Shown here piece by piece: positions 53,935-62,762 of a stretch of DNA of 64,000 nt (positions are counted from its first letter, which is position 1; each line of letters begins with the position of its first letter). A program made the translations under genes and the position numbers. The notes under the pieces were generated by a model. It was not told the DNA's origin. It ran no database searches and saw only the letters and a program-made list of their open reading frames with translations. The DNA comes from a virus, in IMG/VR virus record IMGVR_UViG_3300049046_000039, positions 51,802 to 115,801 of that record; one strand, 5' to 3'.

Positions 53935-54872
53935 ACGAACTCACAGTCTACCATAACCTCTACCATGCACGAAGCGAGGTTGATCTCAGGGTCTGCACAG
54001 AATGCAGCCTGATACTGGTACTTACCGAGGATTAAAACGAGCTGAGGAATGCTGTGCGGCTTGAGATACTCTACTGCATTGTCGTAGAAGTTACGATAGA
54101 TGCTGTTCTGGTCGGCGTCGGAGTTGAGACCAATCCACTTACGAACGTTAGTGAAGTCCTTAGTCTTCATGTATCCGACGAGCTCTTTAAGAGTGACTTC
54201 CTCTAGGTTTGCTAGAATGCCGCTGTCGATAGAACCAGTAGCACTGTAGCGCTGAAGCTCGTTAAGAACTCGGCGCCAGTCTGGGAAGTGCTTGGTAATA
54301 ACTTCAGCAACTACCTTCGGTTCATACTTGATATTTTCTTTTTCGAGGATTCCCTTCGTTCGAGCGAAGAACTCTGCCGCAAGCTTGGGAGTCTGCTTCT
54401 TCTCGATCTTGAAGTTGATCACTGAACACCTCGAGTGAAGAGGTGTGATGAGTCGGTTAACGAAGTTACATGTAAGAATAAAGCCACAGTTCTTCGAGAA
54501 CTCTTCCATGAAGTTACGAAGAGCTGGTTGTGTGGAGTTAGCGTTGAGATAGTCTGCCTCGTCGAGGATGACGTACTTACGACCGCCCATCAGTGATACC
54601 GAGGACGCGAAGTTCATGATCTCGTTACGAAGAGTATCGATATTACCGTTAAGCGATCCGTTAATAACGATGTAGTCGCACTCTAGCTCTTCAAGCATAG
54701 CTCGTGCGATAGTGGTCTTACCTACACCAGGACCACCAGTGAGGATGAGATTTGGAACGCTCTTATTGTCTACGAACTGTTGGAAGGTAGCTTTAAGATC
54801 TTCAGGGAGGATAGTGTCGGCAACTTTGCTGGGACGATACTTCTCGACCCAGAGTGGATTATCATTCATCAT
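53931..54872 (-). CDS. 44: clamp-loader large subunit (gp44, AAA+)
   Basis: 313 residues. Walker A LTGGPGVGKTT (about 44), Walker B KYVILDEADYL (about 104), sensor region TCNF and SRC arginine motif LHSRCSVINF (about 146), then the helical collar. Loads the sliding clamp at primer ends. Confidence 0.93.
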   Translation of the reverse strand: MMNDNPLWVEKYRPSKVADTILPEDLKATFQQFVDNKSVPNLILTGGPGVGKTTIARAMLEELECDYIVINGSLNGNIDTLRNEIMNFASSVSLMGGRKYVILDEADYLNANSTQPALRNFMEEFSKNCGFILTCNFVNRLITPLHSRCSVINFKIEKKQTPKLAAEFFARTKGILEKENIKYEPKVVAEVITKHFPDWRRVLNELQRYSATGSIDSGILANLEEVTLKELVGYMKTKDFTNVRKWIGLNSDADQNSIYRNFYDNAVEYLKPHSIPQLVLILGKYQYQAAFCADPEINLASCMVEVMVDCEFV

Positions 54873-54888
54873 ATTGTGAGTTCACTTA

Positions 54889-55107
54889 TTAAATAAAGCT
54901 GATGTCGCCTTTGGTGTAAGGCTCGGGGAGATTGGAAGGTTCGTCAATCTCTAACACGTCAAAGTAGACGTAACACTTGCCATTGACTACTTCATCTGGC
55001 ATGTATTGAACAACCATAGCTAGAAGATGCTGTTCAGTGGGCTTCTGTAGATAGACGCCCATAAATCCTCTGTCACCACTTTCGGTGGTGTAAGTTACTG
55101 CGTACAT
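54889..55107 (-). CDS. hypothetical small protein
   Basis: 72 residues, beta-rich (MYAVTYTTESGDRGFMGVYLQKPTE..). Between the clamp and the loader genes; no family recognised. Confidence 0.65.
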   Translation of the reverse strand: MYAVTYTTESGDRGFMGVYLQKPTEQHLLAMVVQYMPDEVVNGKCYVYFDVLEIDEPSNLPEPYTKGDISFI

Positions 55108-55126
55108 AATAAATCCATAACATTAC

Positions 55127-55171
55127 AAAAAAGGGAGCGTGGTAGGGTCTGCAGTTGACTACCACGCTCCC
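55127..55171 (-). terminator. strong intrinsic terminator after gene 45
   Basis: GGGAGCGTGGTAG/CTACCACGCTCCC, 13 bp, followed by six T. Before it (55172-55222) the gene 45 3' region holds GCACTAGAC/GTC-AAGTGC and CTGGT/ACCAG hairpins, so a stable 3'-UTR RNA may result. Confidence 0.9.
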
Positions 55172-55222
55172 ACTGGTTTGACTGGGGCGTCATACCAGCG
55201 CACTTAGACCGTCGTCTAGTGC

Positions 55223-55885
55223 TTAACCATTATACTCGCTGTTGCTTTCGATAGCAACGTAATACTCCATGTCCTTAGACTTGAAGCGCGAGATACCGAC
55301 CGAAGCGAGATCGACCGTATAGGTGTCTGGAAGAAGGCGAATGTTTTCGGCCTTGAAGATGAACTTGAAGTTCTTGGTAGTCTCACCTACGTCTACCGAA
55401 TAGACGTCAGACGTCGGGTCCTTTGAGTTGATAGTCTGGAGAGTGATAGTCTCACCGTTACCGACGATAGCGATCTCTGGCTGACGAAGAACACCAAGAG
55501 CCTTGGTAACGTCAGCGAGGTTCTCGGCCGTAAGCTCGAAGCTTACGTCTGCATCAGGGAACTTGATCTGCTTGTCGGCACTTGGAGCGACGATGGTATT
55601 CTCGTCAGCAAAGACGTAGTTTACCTTCTTCTTGCCAGAGCGAATGACTACCGAAGTCTCGCCGATCTCGAGATCGGGACTGTCGAAGAGGCTTAGAACG
55701 GAGAGGAACTTGTTGAGATCGTAGATCGCAAACTTAGAAGAGAACTCCTGCTCTAGAGTAGCCTGAGCGAGAATAGTCTTGGTTACAGTTACGGTCTTAA
55801 TTACGTTGCCTGGTCTAACTAGAATGCTAGGATTAATCGACGCAAAGTTCTTAAGGACCTGGATTGTGCGCTGGTCAAGCTTCAT
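55223..55885 (-). CDS. 45: sliding clamp (gp45-like)
   Basis: 220 residues, T4 gp45 length (228). Two clamp-fold repeats; MKLDQRTIQVLKNFASINPSILVRPGNVIKTV at the start and AENIRLLPDTYTVDLASVGISRFKSKDMEYYVAIES at the end. It tethers polymerase and also activates late promoters. Confidence 0.92.
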   Translation of the reverse strand: MKLDQRTIQVLKNFASINPSILVRPGNVIKTVTVTKTILAQATLEQEFSSKFAIYDLNKFLSVLSLFDSPDLEIGETSVVIRSGKKKVNYVFADENTIVAPSADKQIKFPDADVSFELTAENLADVTKALGVLRQPEIAIVGNGETITLQTINSKDPTSDVYSVDVGETTKNFKFIFKAENIRLLPDTYTVDLASVGISRFKSKDMEYYVAIESNSEYNG

Positions 55886-56169
55886 TAGTTAATTTCAACC
55901 TTATCATTATCAGTGTTTTTCTTGTGACGGCTCATCACTTCCTTGTAGGTGCCCTTGAAGAACTCTTCGAAAGAAACCTTGATGAACCGACGATTCGTTT
56001 CCTGCTTGTTAGGATTCTCGATGGTGACCCAACCACGCTTACCCTTCATCCACGCGTGAACTTTGTTCAGCATGTTAGTACCTTCACTCATAAGTCTGAG
56101 AGTCTTATTAGAGACGTTAGGTCTCTGACCCTTAGACGTGTAGCCCTTACGACAGCGCTTCTTACCCAT
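55885..56169 (-). CDS. hypothetical basic protein ahead of gene 45
   Basis: 94 residues, strongly basic (KKRCRKGYTSKGQRPNVSNKTLRLM..). Same location as T4 RNA polymerase-binding or small proteins near gene 45 but not recognisable as RpbA. Overlaps gene 45 by one base. Confidence 0.7.
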   Translation of the reverse strand: MGKKRCRKGYTSKGQRPNVSNKTLRLMSEGTNMLNKVHAWMKGKRGWVTIENPNKQETNRRFIKVSFEEFFKGTYKEVMSRHKKNTDNDKVEIN

Positions 56170-56201
56170 AATGTATACTCCAATGTTCGGGAATTAAGGA
56201 A

Positions 56202-56230
56202 CTTATACTATATTTCTTAAAAAATGTCAA
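56202..56230 (-). promoter_or_regulatory. sigma70-like promoter of the clamp operon
   Basis: TTGACA, 17 bp, TATAAG with the AAAACTTG flank. Confidence 0.78.
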
Positions 56231-56239
56231 CAAGTTTTG

Positions 56240-57097
56240 TTATTTCTTTTTCTTCAGCGTGTTCGAGTCTGCGGTTGCAGGAGCACCGATCGAAGCGATG
56301 TGGCTTAACGATCCACCAAAGATGTAAGACCCAACGTGCTTTAGTTGCATCCACGGACAGAACCAAACGCTACCACCCATCTTGTTAACATTGTAACAGA
56401 ACATATAGTCTTCTGAGAGATAGCGCTTAGTGTCTGGATCGATAATAGTATCGAAGAACGCGTGAATATCTCTAGAGCCGTCAAAGGCTTCAGTTCTAAT
56501 GTGGTCTGGCTTATACTTCAGTTCAGGATAAGCCTGCTCGTATCTACGCAAAACGTCCTTGTTGAGCATCATAAATCCGGTGCCGATCTCTGCAACCTCG
56601 ACTGGTTCGATAAGAGAGATCTCGGTAGCACCGGACTTAGGATTAAAGACGTAGTCGCCGACGAAGTTCTCCAGAATGTTAGGATCTTCGTCAGCGACTC
56701 CCTTGTCTACAGCGAGCTTGATCTTCTCCCAAGAGATACACTTCTTGGGATATGGACCGCCGATCACTTCGTACTGGGGATTTTGAATAGATAGGGCTAG
56801 AAGTGCTAGCACGTCGCGCGCGTCGAATCCGATGTCCGAATCGATAAACACCATGTGCGTAGCATCACTGCGTAAAAACTCGTCGCAGCAATAGTTTCTA
56901 GCCCTAGTTATGAGAGACTCATTGAAAAGAAAGTAATACTGAACCTGAAGACCGTGCTGCGCGCACAGTGCAGACAGATCGATCATAGATCTAGTGTACA
57001 TACCGGCACACTGACCGCCGTACATCGGAGTTGCTATAAAGAGCTTGTGTCTGCGTAAGTCTTCGTGGGATATATTAATTTCAATGTTATGAGACAT
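56240..57097 (-). CDS. GT-A type glycosyltransferase
   Basis: 285 residues. KLFIATPMYGGQC near the start is the nucleotide-sugar loop, and THMVFIDSDIGFDARD (about 85) gives the DxD metal motif. FMMLNKDVLRR (about 176) and a C-terminal SEDYMFCYNVNKMGGSVWFCPWMQLKHVG continue a GT-A fold as in Anp1-like and phage DNA-base glycosyltransferases associated with methylase or TET genes. A C5-methyltransferase lies 1 kb upstream in the same operon. Attachment to modified cytosine is an inference; the acceptor could also be protein or lipid. Confidence 0.78.
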   Translation of the reverse strand: MSHNIEINISHEDLRRHKLFIATPMYGGQCAGMYTRSMIDLSALCAQHGLQVQYYFLFNESLITRARNYCCDEFLRSDATHMVFIDSDIGFDARDVLALLALSIQNPQYEVIGGPYPKKCISWEKIKLAVDKGVADEDPNILENFVGDYVFNPKSGATEISLIEPVEVAEIGTGFMMLNKDVLRRYEQAYPELKYKPDHIRTEAFDGSRDIHAFFDTIIDPDTKRYLSEDYMFCYNVNKMGGSVWFCPWMQLKHVGSYIFGGSLSHIASIGAPATADSNTLKKKK

Positions 57098-57101
57098 TAT
57101 G

Positions 57102-57698
57102 TTATTTCTTTGCTCTCATTCTGTCTTCGTCAGTAAAGACTGTTCTAGCGCCGGTCGTTGCGTACGCTGTAGTTGCTGAAGCCATCCACTTCATCTCGTT
57201 GGCTAGGTTCTGAGTAGACACGCTGTAAGCCTTGCCTACACTGAGTCCAACCATCTTAGCCTGATCAGTAACGCTGTCAAAGTTAGCGCCCATGAAGACT
57301 ACTTCCCACTTACGATCTTCAGCACGAGCTAGCTTTTCGGCGATAGTCTGCTTGCTGAACTGTCGGCTAGTGTTCTCATGACCATCAGTCATAACGACAA
57401 CGTATGCCTTCTCAGGATTCTCTTCAAATGCCTTGTCGAGCATACGACCCATAGCGTCTAGAAGAGGAGTGCCACCTCTTGGTTGAAGCTCACTCTCATT
57501 AATCTGAGTGAAGCCCTGGCTGGTTGTATTTCTTAGTACGTCGTATGAGATTGAGCTATTGTAGTCGCTATCGAAAGCCGCGATGTATACGTTAGTATCT
57601 TTTGGGAGTTCTTTAACGTAGGTATTAATAGCACCAATAGTATCGGACCACTGGCTCGCCATAGAGCCCGAGCGGTCAAGTAGAAGATAAACTCTCAT
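57102..57698 (-). CDS. von Willebrand A domain protein
   Basis: 198 residues, nearly only a vWA domain: MRVYLLLDRSGSMASQW at the N-terminus, RGGTPLLDAMGRML (about 78) and VVMTDGHEN (about 103). Looks like a phage TerY-like domain; partner unknown. Follows the glycosyltransferase by a few bases. Confidence 0.82.
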   Translation of the reverse strand: MRVYLLLDRSGSMASQWSDTIGAINTYVKELPKDTNVYIAAFDSDYNSSISYDVLRNTTSQGFTQINESELQPRGGTPLLDAMGRMLDKAFEENPEKAYVVVMTDGHENTSRQFSKQTIAEKLARAEDRKWEVVFMGANFDSVTDQAKMVGLSVGKAYSVSTQNLANEMKWMASATTAYATTGARTVFTDEDRMRAKK

Positions 57699-57699
57699 C

Positions 57700-58053
57700 T
57701 TATTCTTTCTCGTTTTGGTCGTGCACGTGTAGCATCATGATCGCATAATGGCACACCTTTAGCAGATCGGCGCGGTTCTTGCCGGCCTTTTTACCGTATC
57801 TCTGTGCGTATTTGATGATGTTGCCGATGCAGAATCCCTCGCCATGCCCGGCGTCCATGATGAATTCTGTTGACTGGATTTTGGATTTTGCGTAGTGCTG
57901 ACCATAGGTTTTGTCGATGTATTGCTTCAATTCTAGGATTAACTTATCCTCATTGAAACAATAGTCGATCTCAGGAGTGTCTCGATCGTTTTCGGTCGAG
58001 ACGGCTTGAACGGGACTATTTTCTCTGTCCTCGTGATATTTATATGCGCTCAT
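57700..58053 (-). CDS. DUF3310-like protein
   Basis: 117 residues; C-terminal GHGEGFCIGNIIKYAQRYGKKAGKNRADLLKVCHYAIMML is the helical DUF3310 pattern (GN.IKY..R.GKK...DL.K...Y). Many phage proteins carry it; function unknown, sometimes linked with nucleotide kinases. Confidence 0.7.
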   Translation of the reverse strand: MSAYKYHEDRENSPVQAVSTENDRDTPEIDYCFNEDKLILELKQYIDKTYGQHYAKSKIQSTEFIMDAGHGEGFCIGNIIKYAQRYGKKAGKNRADLLKVCHYAIMMLHVHDQNEKE

Positions 58054-58059
58054 TGAGTC

Positions 58060-59286
58060 TCACTGCATAAAGTCTACGATTGTGGTAGGTTCTTTCTCCT
58101 CCCAGATCTCGTAGCGTCGGTTAACATTTTGCTGATACGTGTAGTTAGACTTTACGTATGGTCTATTACCGAGAAGAACTTCGTTAACTTCTCGAGCCAT
58201 ATCTCTCGCGGTCTTAACTGGAACGTTCTGACAGATATGATTCGCTGACTTCTTTGGATTAAGAAGCTCGAAGTCTTCTGGCATACCCATGATGCTCAGC
58301 GCTTCTCTGTACGTGATGTATCTATCTTGATCAGGATGAGTAAGCATGCTAGGATAGTGACCCACAAAGGCACCAATGAAGTCTTTAGGAACAATAGTCC
58401 CGCGCCGCATAATATTGCCACCGCTAGCCAGTTTATCGTACTTGTACTTACACTTCTCGGCTTCATTCTCGTATCCGTTCTCTTCAAGCCACTTGCCGAC
58501 TTGCTTGTAGTCGTATCCCTGCTGTTCGATAAACGAGAACACGTCGTTAGAACGAACTTTAAGGAACTCCATCTTGCTGTGAGAGAAGTCGTAGTGACTG
58601 ATGCCGCCGTACATCTCTTCAAGAATGAATCGGTAGTAGGGATCGTCCTTCGAAGGAATCTTCGAGTTGATGACGTCCTGCATGGTGTTAGACTTAGCGT
58701 TACGAATAACGTCTTCGATCTTTTCCCATGGCGTATTGTAGTAGTTTAGAAGAGGAGTCTTATCGCCCTTCCAGAAGAAGTAGAAAGATCTCTCGCGAGT
58801 CTGAGCGGTGCCGTGAAGTAGAGACTTGGTACGATAGATTGACATAGAGTAACCATTGTCTAAGCCGATCTTGCGAACTTGCTCTCGAATGTCCTTGCCG
58901 ATCTTGCCGGCGAAGCCAGGAGCGTTCTCACCCCAGAACACGTCAGGCTTAAGCTCTCCCAGTACGTACTGAGCTGTCTTGATCATCCACTGGTTGTTTT
59001 GGTTGTGAGTGCCGAAGCCGTGAGACAGCTGGCTGAGTCCTGCGCACGGACACGTAGTGTTGACTACGTTTACTCTCTTACTAGGACGCTCACCTCTATC
59101 GATATAGTGATAGGGTATGTCCATACCACGCTGAGCGTAGTAGTTTAGAAGATGCGACTCGTTAGCCTGGAAGCCTTCGTAAGTCATGAAGTACTCAGGA
59201 GGAGTTCCGTTCTCTAGTTCCTGAGCTATAGTCATTCCACCGATGAGAGGTATAATTGACGCGTGTGTTATGTTATTTGGAGTCAT
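58060..59286 (-). CDS. C5-cytosine DNA methyltransferase-like protein
   Basis: 408 residues. Catalytic Pro-Cys in NTTCPCAGLSQLSHGFG (about 78), ENAPGFAGKIGKD as ENV-like motif VI (about 118), QTRERSFYFFW (QxRxR, motif VIII, about 163). Motif I is divergent (IIPLIGGMTIAQELE instead of DLFAGxGG), so SAM binding may differ. A C-terminal YREALSIMGMPEDF...NAVP-like CQNVPVKTARDMAR is motif IX-X. It may make 5mC, or serve as first step for hypermodification. Confidence 0.85.
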   Translation of the reverse strand: MTPNNITHASIIPLIGGMTIAQELENGTPPEYFMTYEGFQANESHLLNYYAQRGMDIPYHYIDRGERPSKRVNVVNTTCPCAGLSQLSHGFGTHNQNNQWMIKTAQYVLGELKPDVFWGENAPGFAGKIGKDIREQVRKIGLDNGYSMSIYRTKSLLHGTAQTRERSFYFFWKGDKTPLLNYYNTPWEKIEDVIRNAKSNTMQDVINSKIPSKDDPYYRFILEEMYGGISHYDFSHSKMEFLKVRSNDVFSFIEQQGYDYKQVGKWLEENGYENEAEKCKYKYDKLASGGNIMRRGTIVPKDFIGAFVGHYPSMLTHPDQDRYITYREALSIMGMPEDFELLNPKKSANHICQNVPVKTARDMAREVNEVLLGNRPYVKSNYTYQQNVNRRYEIWEEKEPTTIVDFMQ

Positions 59287-59503
59287 TATTGTCTCTAGTT
59301 AGTAGTCTGTGTGAAGGCCATTTCTTGTTTTCATCACCGCTTCCCCAGCACCTATCACATACACCACTGGTTAATGTTTGACCACCGGCTCCACCGCGCC
59401 ATGTTGCAGTACATCCATACGTCTTAACACCCCAGCCTCCACACTCTTTACAAGGGGTGTCTATACCTCGAATATCTAGCATCACCTGATAGATATCGCT
59501 CAT
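59273..59503 (-). CDS. DnaJ-type zinc-finger small protein
   Basis: 76 residues with CKECGGWGVKTYGC and CDRCWGSGDE, the CxxCxGxG-type zinc hairpin of DnaJ-like cores, here alone. Could act as an adaptor; overlaps the methyltransferase start and shares a base with the next gene. Confidence 0.7.
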   Translation of the reverse strand: MSDIYQVMLDIRGIDTPCKECGGWGVKTYGCTATWRGGAGGQTLTSGVCDRCWGSGDENKKWPSHRLLTRDNNDSK

Positions 59504-60648
59504 TAGAAGAAGCTCTCTAAGTTAGCTTTAGGCACCACTGGATTTGCTGGGAGCCCCTGCTTTTTAGGGTCCTTAATCTGAGTGGTGTTGTACTCGACTC
59601 CTGTCCAATGCGGATAAGACATTCGACTAAGATGGACGGACTTCTTGTACTCCATAGCGTGGAGATTAAGTTCTCCCTTCTTGTTGAGGAGGTAGTCTGT
59701 CCACTCGATAAACTTAAGCGCGTCACTTGGAATCGAGTCGCAGAGTTCTTTAAGTCGAGCATTAAATCTCTTTCGTGCATCCATTCTCTCCTGCCACGTT
59801 CCCCAGAACGGCTGCTTCATAAAGTATCCAGATTGTGGAAGCTTACGAGCTTCCTCCTCACACGGAAGCAGTTCGTAGAAGCCGACAGTCTTTAGCTTAG
59901 GGTAAGTCTTAAAGAGTTCAGCACCTGCATTGAAGTACTCGAGAGCTAGATCTTCTGGTGACGGCCATAGGTCTACACCCTCCTTAGTCTCTTTTCTACA
60001 GAGGTGATGGCGTAAGTCGATGTTGCCGAAGTACAGCTCGACGTTCTCGACTTGATTGTTAGACTCATATGGGTCTGAGATGTACTTCTCAAATCCGTCT
60101 CGAATAGCTCCCTTGAGCGTCTTAAACGGTCTGGAGTTAACGACCCAGCCGGGTCGATACATGCAGATGCTGTGACTGTCGCCGATGACGATGTTAGGCG
60201 TAACGTAAGGATAGCGAAGAACTACTGAGCTCTCCATTCTCTTTAGGTTGTCCCAGTCTACTTCGTCAAACTCTGGTTGAGGAGTGTGACCGTTAGCTCT
60301 GTCTTGAGCTAGCTTTTCAGTCAGCTGTCGGTGGTAGTCCGGAAACGGAATGGCCAGCGAAATAACTTCGCCTTTGAACTTGGTGAGGTTTCGGAAGTTC
60401 CACGCATAAGGGAAGCCCTTAGTGCCCCCATAGAGATTAAGTCCACCAGACCAGTCATTCCCATGATACACATAGACCTTATCAAATTCGTTAAAATCGT
60501 GGCAGACATTTCCGCCGAAGTTTACTACTACGTCTTCACCCGTAGCTTGCTTTACCATGTCAGCATAGATAACGCCTTGCGCTGCACGATGGCTGGCCAG
60601 GAATGCTGCAATGGGAATAAATGGAGCTACTACTAACGATCTAGTCAT
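59503..60648 (-). CDS. uncharacterised conserved phage protein of the modification cluster
   Basis: 381 residues, Trp/Tyr-rich, no membrane segments. It has TPNIVIGDSHSICMYRPGW (about 156), where GDSH resembles block I of SGNH/GDSL hydrolases, and a later HLSRMSYPHWTG. Whether a catalytic triad exists is unclear. It is coupled (one-base overlaps) to the zinc-finger gene and the HMUDK-helical-like gene, so it probably takes part in the same pathway, for instance as acyl or glycosyl transferase or hydrolase on a modified base. Confidence 0.6.
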   Translation of the reverse strand: MTRSLVVAPFIPIAAFLASHRAAQGVIYADMVKQATGEDVVVNFGGNVCHDFNEFDKVYVYHGNDWSGGLNLYGGTKGFPYAWNFRNLTKFKGEVISLAIPFPDYHRQLTEKLAQDRANGHTPQPEFDEVDWDNLKRMESSVVLRYPYVTPNIVIGDSHSICMYRPGWVVNSRPFKTLKGAIRDGFEKYISDPYESNNQVENVELYFGNIDLRHHLCRKETKEGVDLWPSPEDLALEYFNAGAELFKTYPKLKTVGFYELLPCEEEARKLPQSGYFMKQPFWGTWQERMDARKRFNARLKELCDSIPSDALKFIEWTDYLLNKKGELNLHAMEYKKSVHLSRMSYPHWTGVEYNTTQIKDPKKQGLPANPVVPKANLESFF

Positions 60649-61919
60649 TATAAAAAGAAACCTTCAATTGTTGAAGCACCACCGCCGACCTCTTTAGAGA
60701 TCGGTGCATTAGCTCTAGCCGCAGCAGCATTTGCGTTGGTGCTTAGTCTCTGGAAGACGTTAAACTGGCAGCAGGCGATCTCTACACCGAAGGTAGTATA
60801 TTGACCTAGCTCTGTAGCCTCTCTCATATACTTATAATCCATCTCCGAAGAAATGTCAAGGTATTTGTGCTGGTTGTCCCTTAAGTGTAGAATGAGATGC
60901 ATGCTGGTAGATGCATTAATAGCAACATTAGGGAATAGACATTTGAGAGTAGCGCAGGCGCCTGGACCAGCAACCACGTAGTCAGCATTCTCGTCAAGGT
61001 TTCCATGATCAATTCCTAGTTTACTAAAAGCGACAGCGTACTCTCTGTCGATAAGAGATGCGGCACCGATGCCTGGCATTCGAGCTAAGTTAGAAGAAAA
61101 GTGGTAGCCGTAGTAGGGACCAATACCACGAGTAGCAGTTAAGTACTCGTAGCTCTGCTTCATGGTCGGCTTAGTCTTATAGAACTCGATCCACTGAGGA
61201 GCCATGCTCTTAATCCATACGATCATGTCGGAAGTTCTCATCTTCCTAGTCTCGTCTGGATTCTTAGATGCAGCGATGATGGTCTTATTGTTAAAGCTCA
61301 GACCGCGCTTATCGAGCGTAGTGAGTCTGCTTCTAGCGTAGTTTCTAGAAGCTACCTGCAGTGAGGTGCGAAGTTCGGTAGTACCCCAAATCTGCTCTTT
61401 GTGATGAGATGCTAGTTCGATGTTACTTACGAGAGTGTACTCGTAGTCCTCATCTTCTCGCAGTCGATTAAAGTCAATGTAGGGGGTTTCGGTCTTTGTG
61501 AGATACGGGATGTCTGATGCATATCCCGTAATGATGTCGAGGGTTCTTGAAGGACCGTAGAACTTAACGATAGCGGAGTTGATGAGCTTATTCTCAAAGC
61601 TGACACTCGTGTCGTAATATAACCTTCCATTGAGCCAGATGACTTCATCGTGAAAGCTACGGTTGGGGTGGAAGTATGGAACCGGCTTTCCAGCCACGAC
61701 GAATCCAGTCCCAAATTCACTATCGTGGGTGTACCCGTTTTGGGCGTAATCTTCAAATGACTCATGAGTCTTTCCAATTCGGACAGACCATTCTCGCTTA
61801 TTAAACTCTCGAATGAAGTTACCCCACTGCTTTCTTACAATGTGGTCACATCTGTCCCATATTTGTTCTGAATTAAGTTGTAGTACTTGGTCTGTCTTCA
61901 GGACTTCCATGCCAAACAT
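60648..61919 (-). CDS. HMUDK-helical / alpha-glutamyl-putrescinyl-thymine pyrophosphorylase-like protein
   Basis: 423 residues, helical. YLTATRGIGPYYGYHFSSNLARMPGIGAAS (about 270) looks like the helix-hairpin-helix region of a base-glycosylase-like fold, and GVEIACCQFNVFQRL (about 385) matches the E..xC.(F/N)..(F/Y).R end seen in the hmdU kinase helical domain and aGPT-PPlase families of base-hypermodifying phages. Those enzymes replace an activated group on 5-hydroxymethyl-dU in DNA. No kinase domain is fused. Assignment is by motif memory and needs a profile search. Confidence 0.65.
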   Translation of the reverse strand: MFGMEVLKTDQVLQLNSEQIWDRCDHIVRKQWGNFIREFNKREWSVRIGKTHESFEDYAQNGYTHDSEFGTGFVVAGKPVPYFHPNRSFHDEVIWLNGRLYYDTSVSFENKLINSAIVKFYGPSRTLDIITGYASDIPYLTKTETPYIDFNRLREDEDYEYTLVSNIELASHHKEQIWGTTELRTSLQVASRNYARSRLTTLDKRGLSFNNKTIIAASKNPDETRKMRTSDMIVWIKSMAPQWIEFYKTKPTMKQSYEYLTATRGIGPYYGYHFSSNLARMPGIGAASLIDREYAVAFSKLGIDHGNLDENADYVVAGPGACATLKCLFPNVAINASTSMHLILHLRDNQHKYLDISSEMDYKYMREATELGQYTTFGVEIACCQFNVFQRLSTNANAAAARANAPISKEVGGGASTIEGFFL

Positions 61920-62277
61920 TCTCTTTCTCGACCAAGTCGTGCACTAGTAATACTACAGGAACATCTACAATCTTACGAATCTCTTCGGCTTGAACTGGAT
62001 CGTCCTCGAAGTGAACTCCGACCTTTATGCCATAGCTAAGAAGAAGCTTTAGAGTCTCTCCCTTATGCTTACCAGATGCTTCGCGAGTCTTCTCGGTAAA
62101 CTTTAGTGGACTGTAGAATACAGTATTGTAGACGCCAACACTATGAAGCCACTCGTTAGTATACTTAGCTTCTTCGAAAGAACGGCCGGTGATGATAATG
62201 TCACCATACATTGGAGTAAGTCCTCGGTAGTCTGGACCGAGGTTGATTACACCGTCAATGTCGTATGTGTTGATCAA
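61873..62277 (-). CDS. HAD-like phosphatase of the modification cluster
   Basis: 134 residues: NTYDIDGVINLG (motif I DxD), IIITGRSFEEA (Thr/Ser motif II) and KVGVHFEDDPVQAEEI (motif IV DD), a compact HAD. Located between an inositol phosphate synthase and a DNA-modification gene, it might dephosphorylate inositol phosphate or a modified nucleotide; this is inference. Overlaps the next gene by 47 nt. Confidence 0.72.
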   Translation of the reverse strand: MINTYDIDGVINLGPDYRGLTPMYGDIIITGRSFEEAKYTNEWLHSVGVYNTVFYSPLKFTEKTREASGKHKGETLKLLLSYGIKVGVHFEDDPVQAEEIRKIVDVPVVLLVHDLVEKENVWHGSPEDRPSTTT

Positions 62278-62456
62278 GAGTACGCATCCTTCGCTCTTTC
62301 TCTAGCCTGATCGATTAGATCAGCAACGTAGTCTTTATAGCGCTCGTTGACGTGTTTTTCAGCATACTGTTCAGCTTCATCTTCAGTGCACTCAGGGTTT
62401 TCGAGAGTGTACTCTTCGATAAGATCTTCGTAAGCAAGAATCCACATGTCTTTCAT
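62274..62456 (-). CDS. 60-residue acidic helical protein
   Basis: KDMWILAYEDLIEEYTLENPECTEDEAEQYAEKHVNERY; a single acidic helical bundle. Overlaps both neighbours by 4 nt. No family recognised. Confidence 0.62.
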   Translation of the reverse strand: MKDMWILAYEDLIEEYTLENPECTEDEAEQYAEKHVNERYKDYVADLIDQARERAKDAYS

Positions 62457-62761
62457 CGGTCAGTCCATTCGTAAATAGAGTTGTGAGTTCTAAACTTAAC
62501 GTAGCGATACTCGCCTTGCTCGTCTTCTCGCATCTCGTCTTCGAGTATCTCTTGAACTTCTGTAGTCTGCCACCAGTCTTGTCCTGAGTAGGACCTCGCA
62601 AATAGAGATCCTACTCGAACACAATAACCTACTACTGGAATTTCAGATTGAATGTATTCAATCTCAACCTGATCGTTTTCGTTCAAGGAGTACTTGAAAA
62701 ATTGACACATAGGTCCGCTGTCGCCGCCGATGCCGCCGGCGCGCCATAACGAATATACCAT
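62453..62761 (-). CDS. hypothetical protein
   Basis: 102 residues; Gly-rich start (SLWRAGGIGGDSGPM) may be upstream sequence of a shorter protein from MCQFFKYS at 62710. The rest is alpha/beta acidic. Between the inositol synthase and the small acidic gene. Confidence 0.6.
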   Translation of the reverse strand: MVYSLWRAGGIGGDSGPMCQFFKYSLNENDQVEIEYIQSEIPVVGYCVRVGSLFARSYSGQDWWQTTEVQEILEDEMREDEQGEYRYVKFRTHNSIYEWTDR

Positions 62762-62762
62762 G

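Noticed and set aside
58038-58045. TATAAATA as late promoter
   Set aside because: It lies inside the first codons of the DUF3310-like gene with no gene start at a fitting distance; probably chance.
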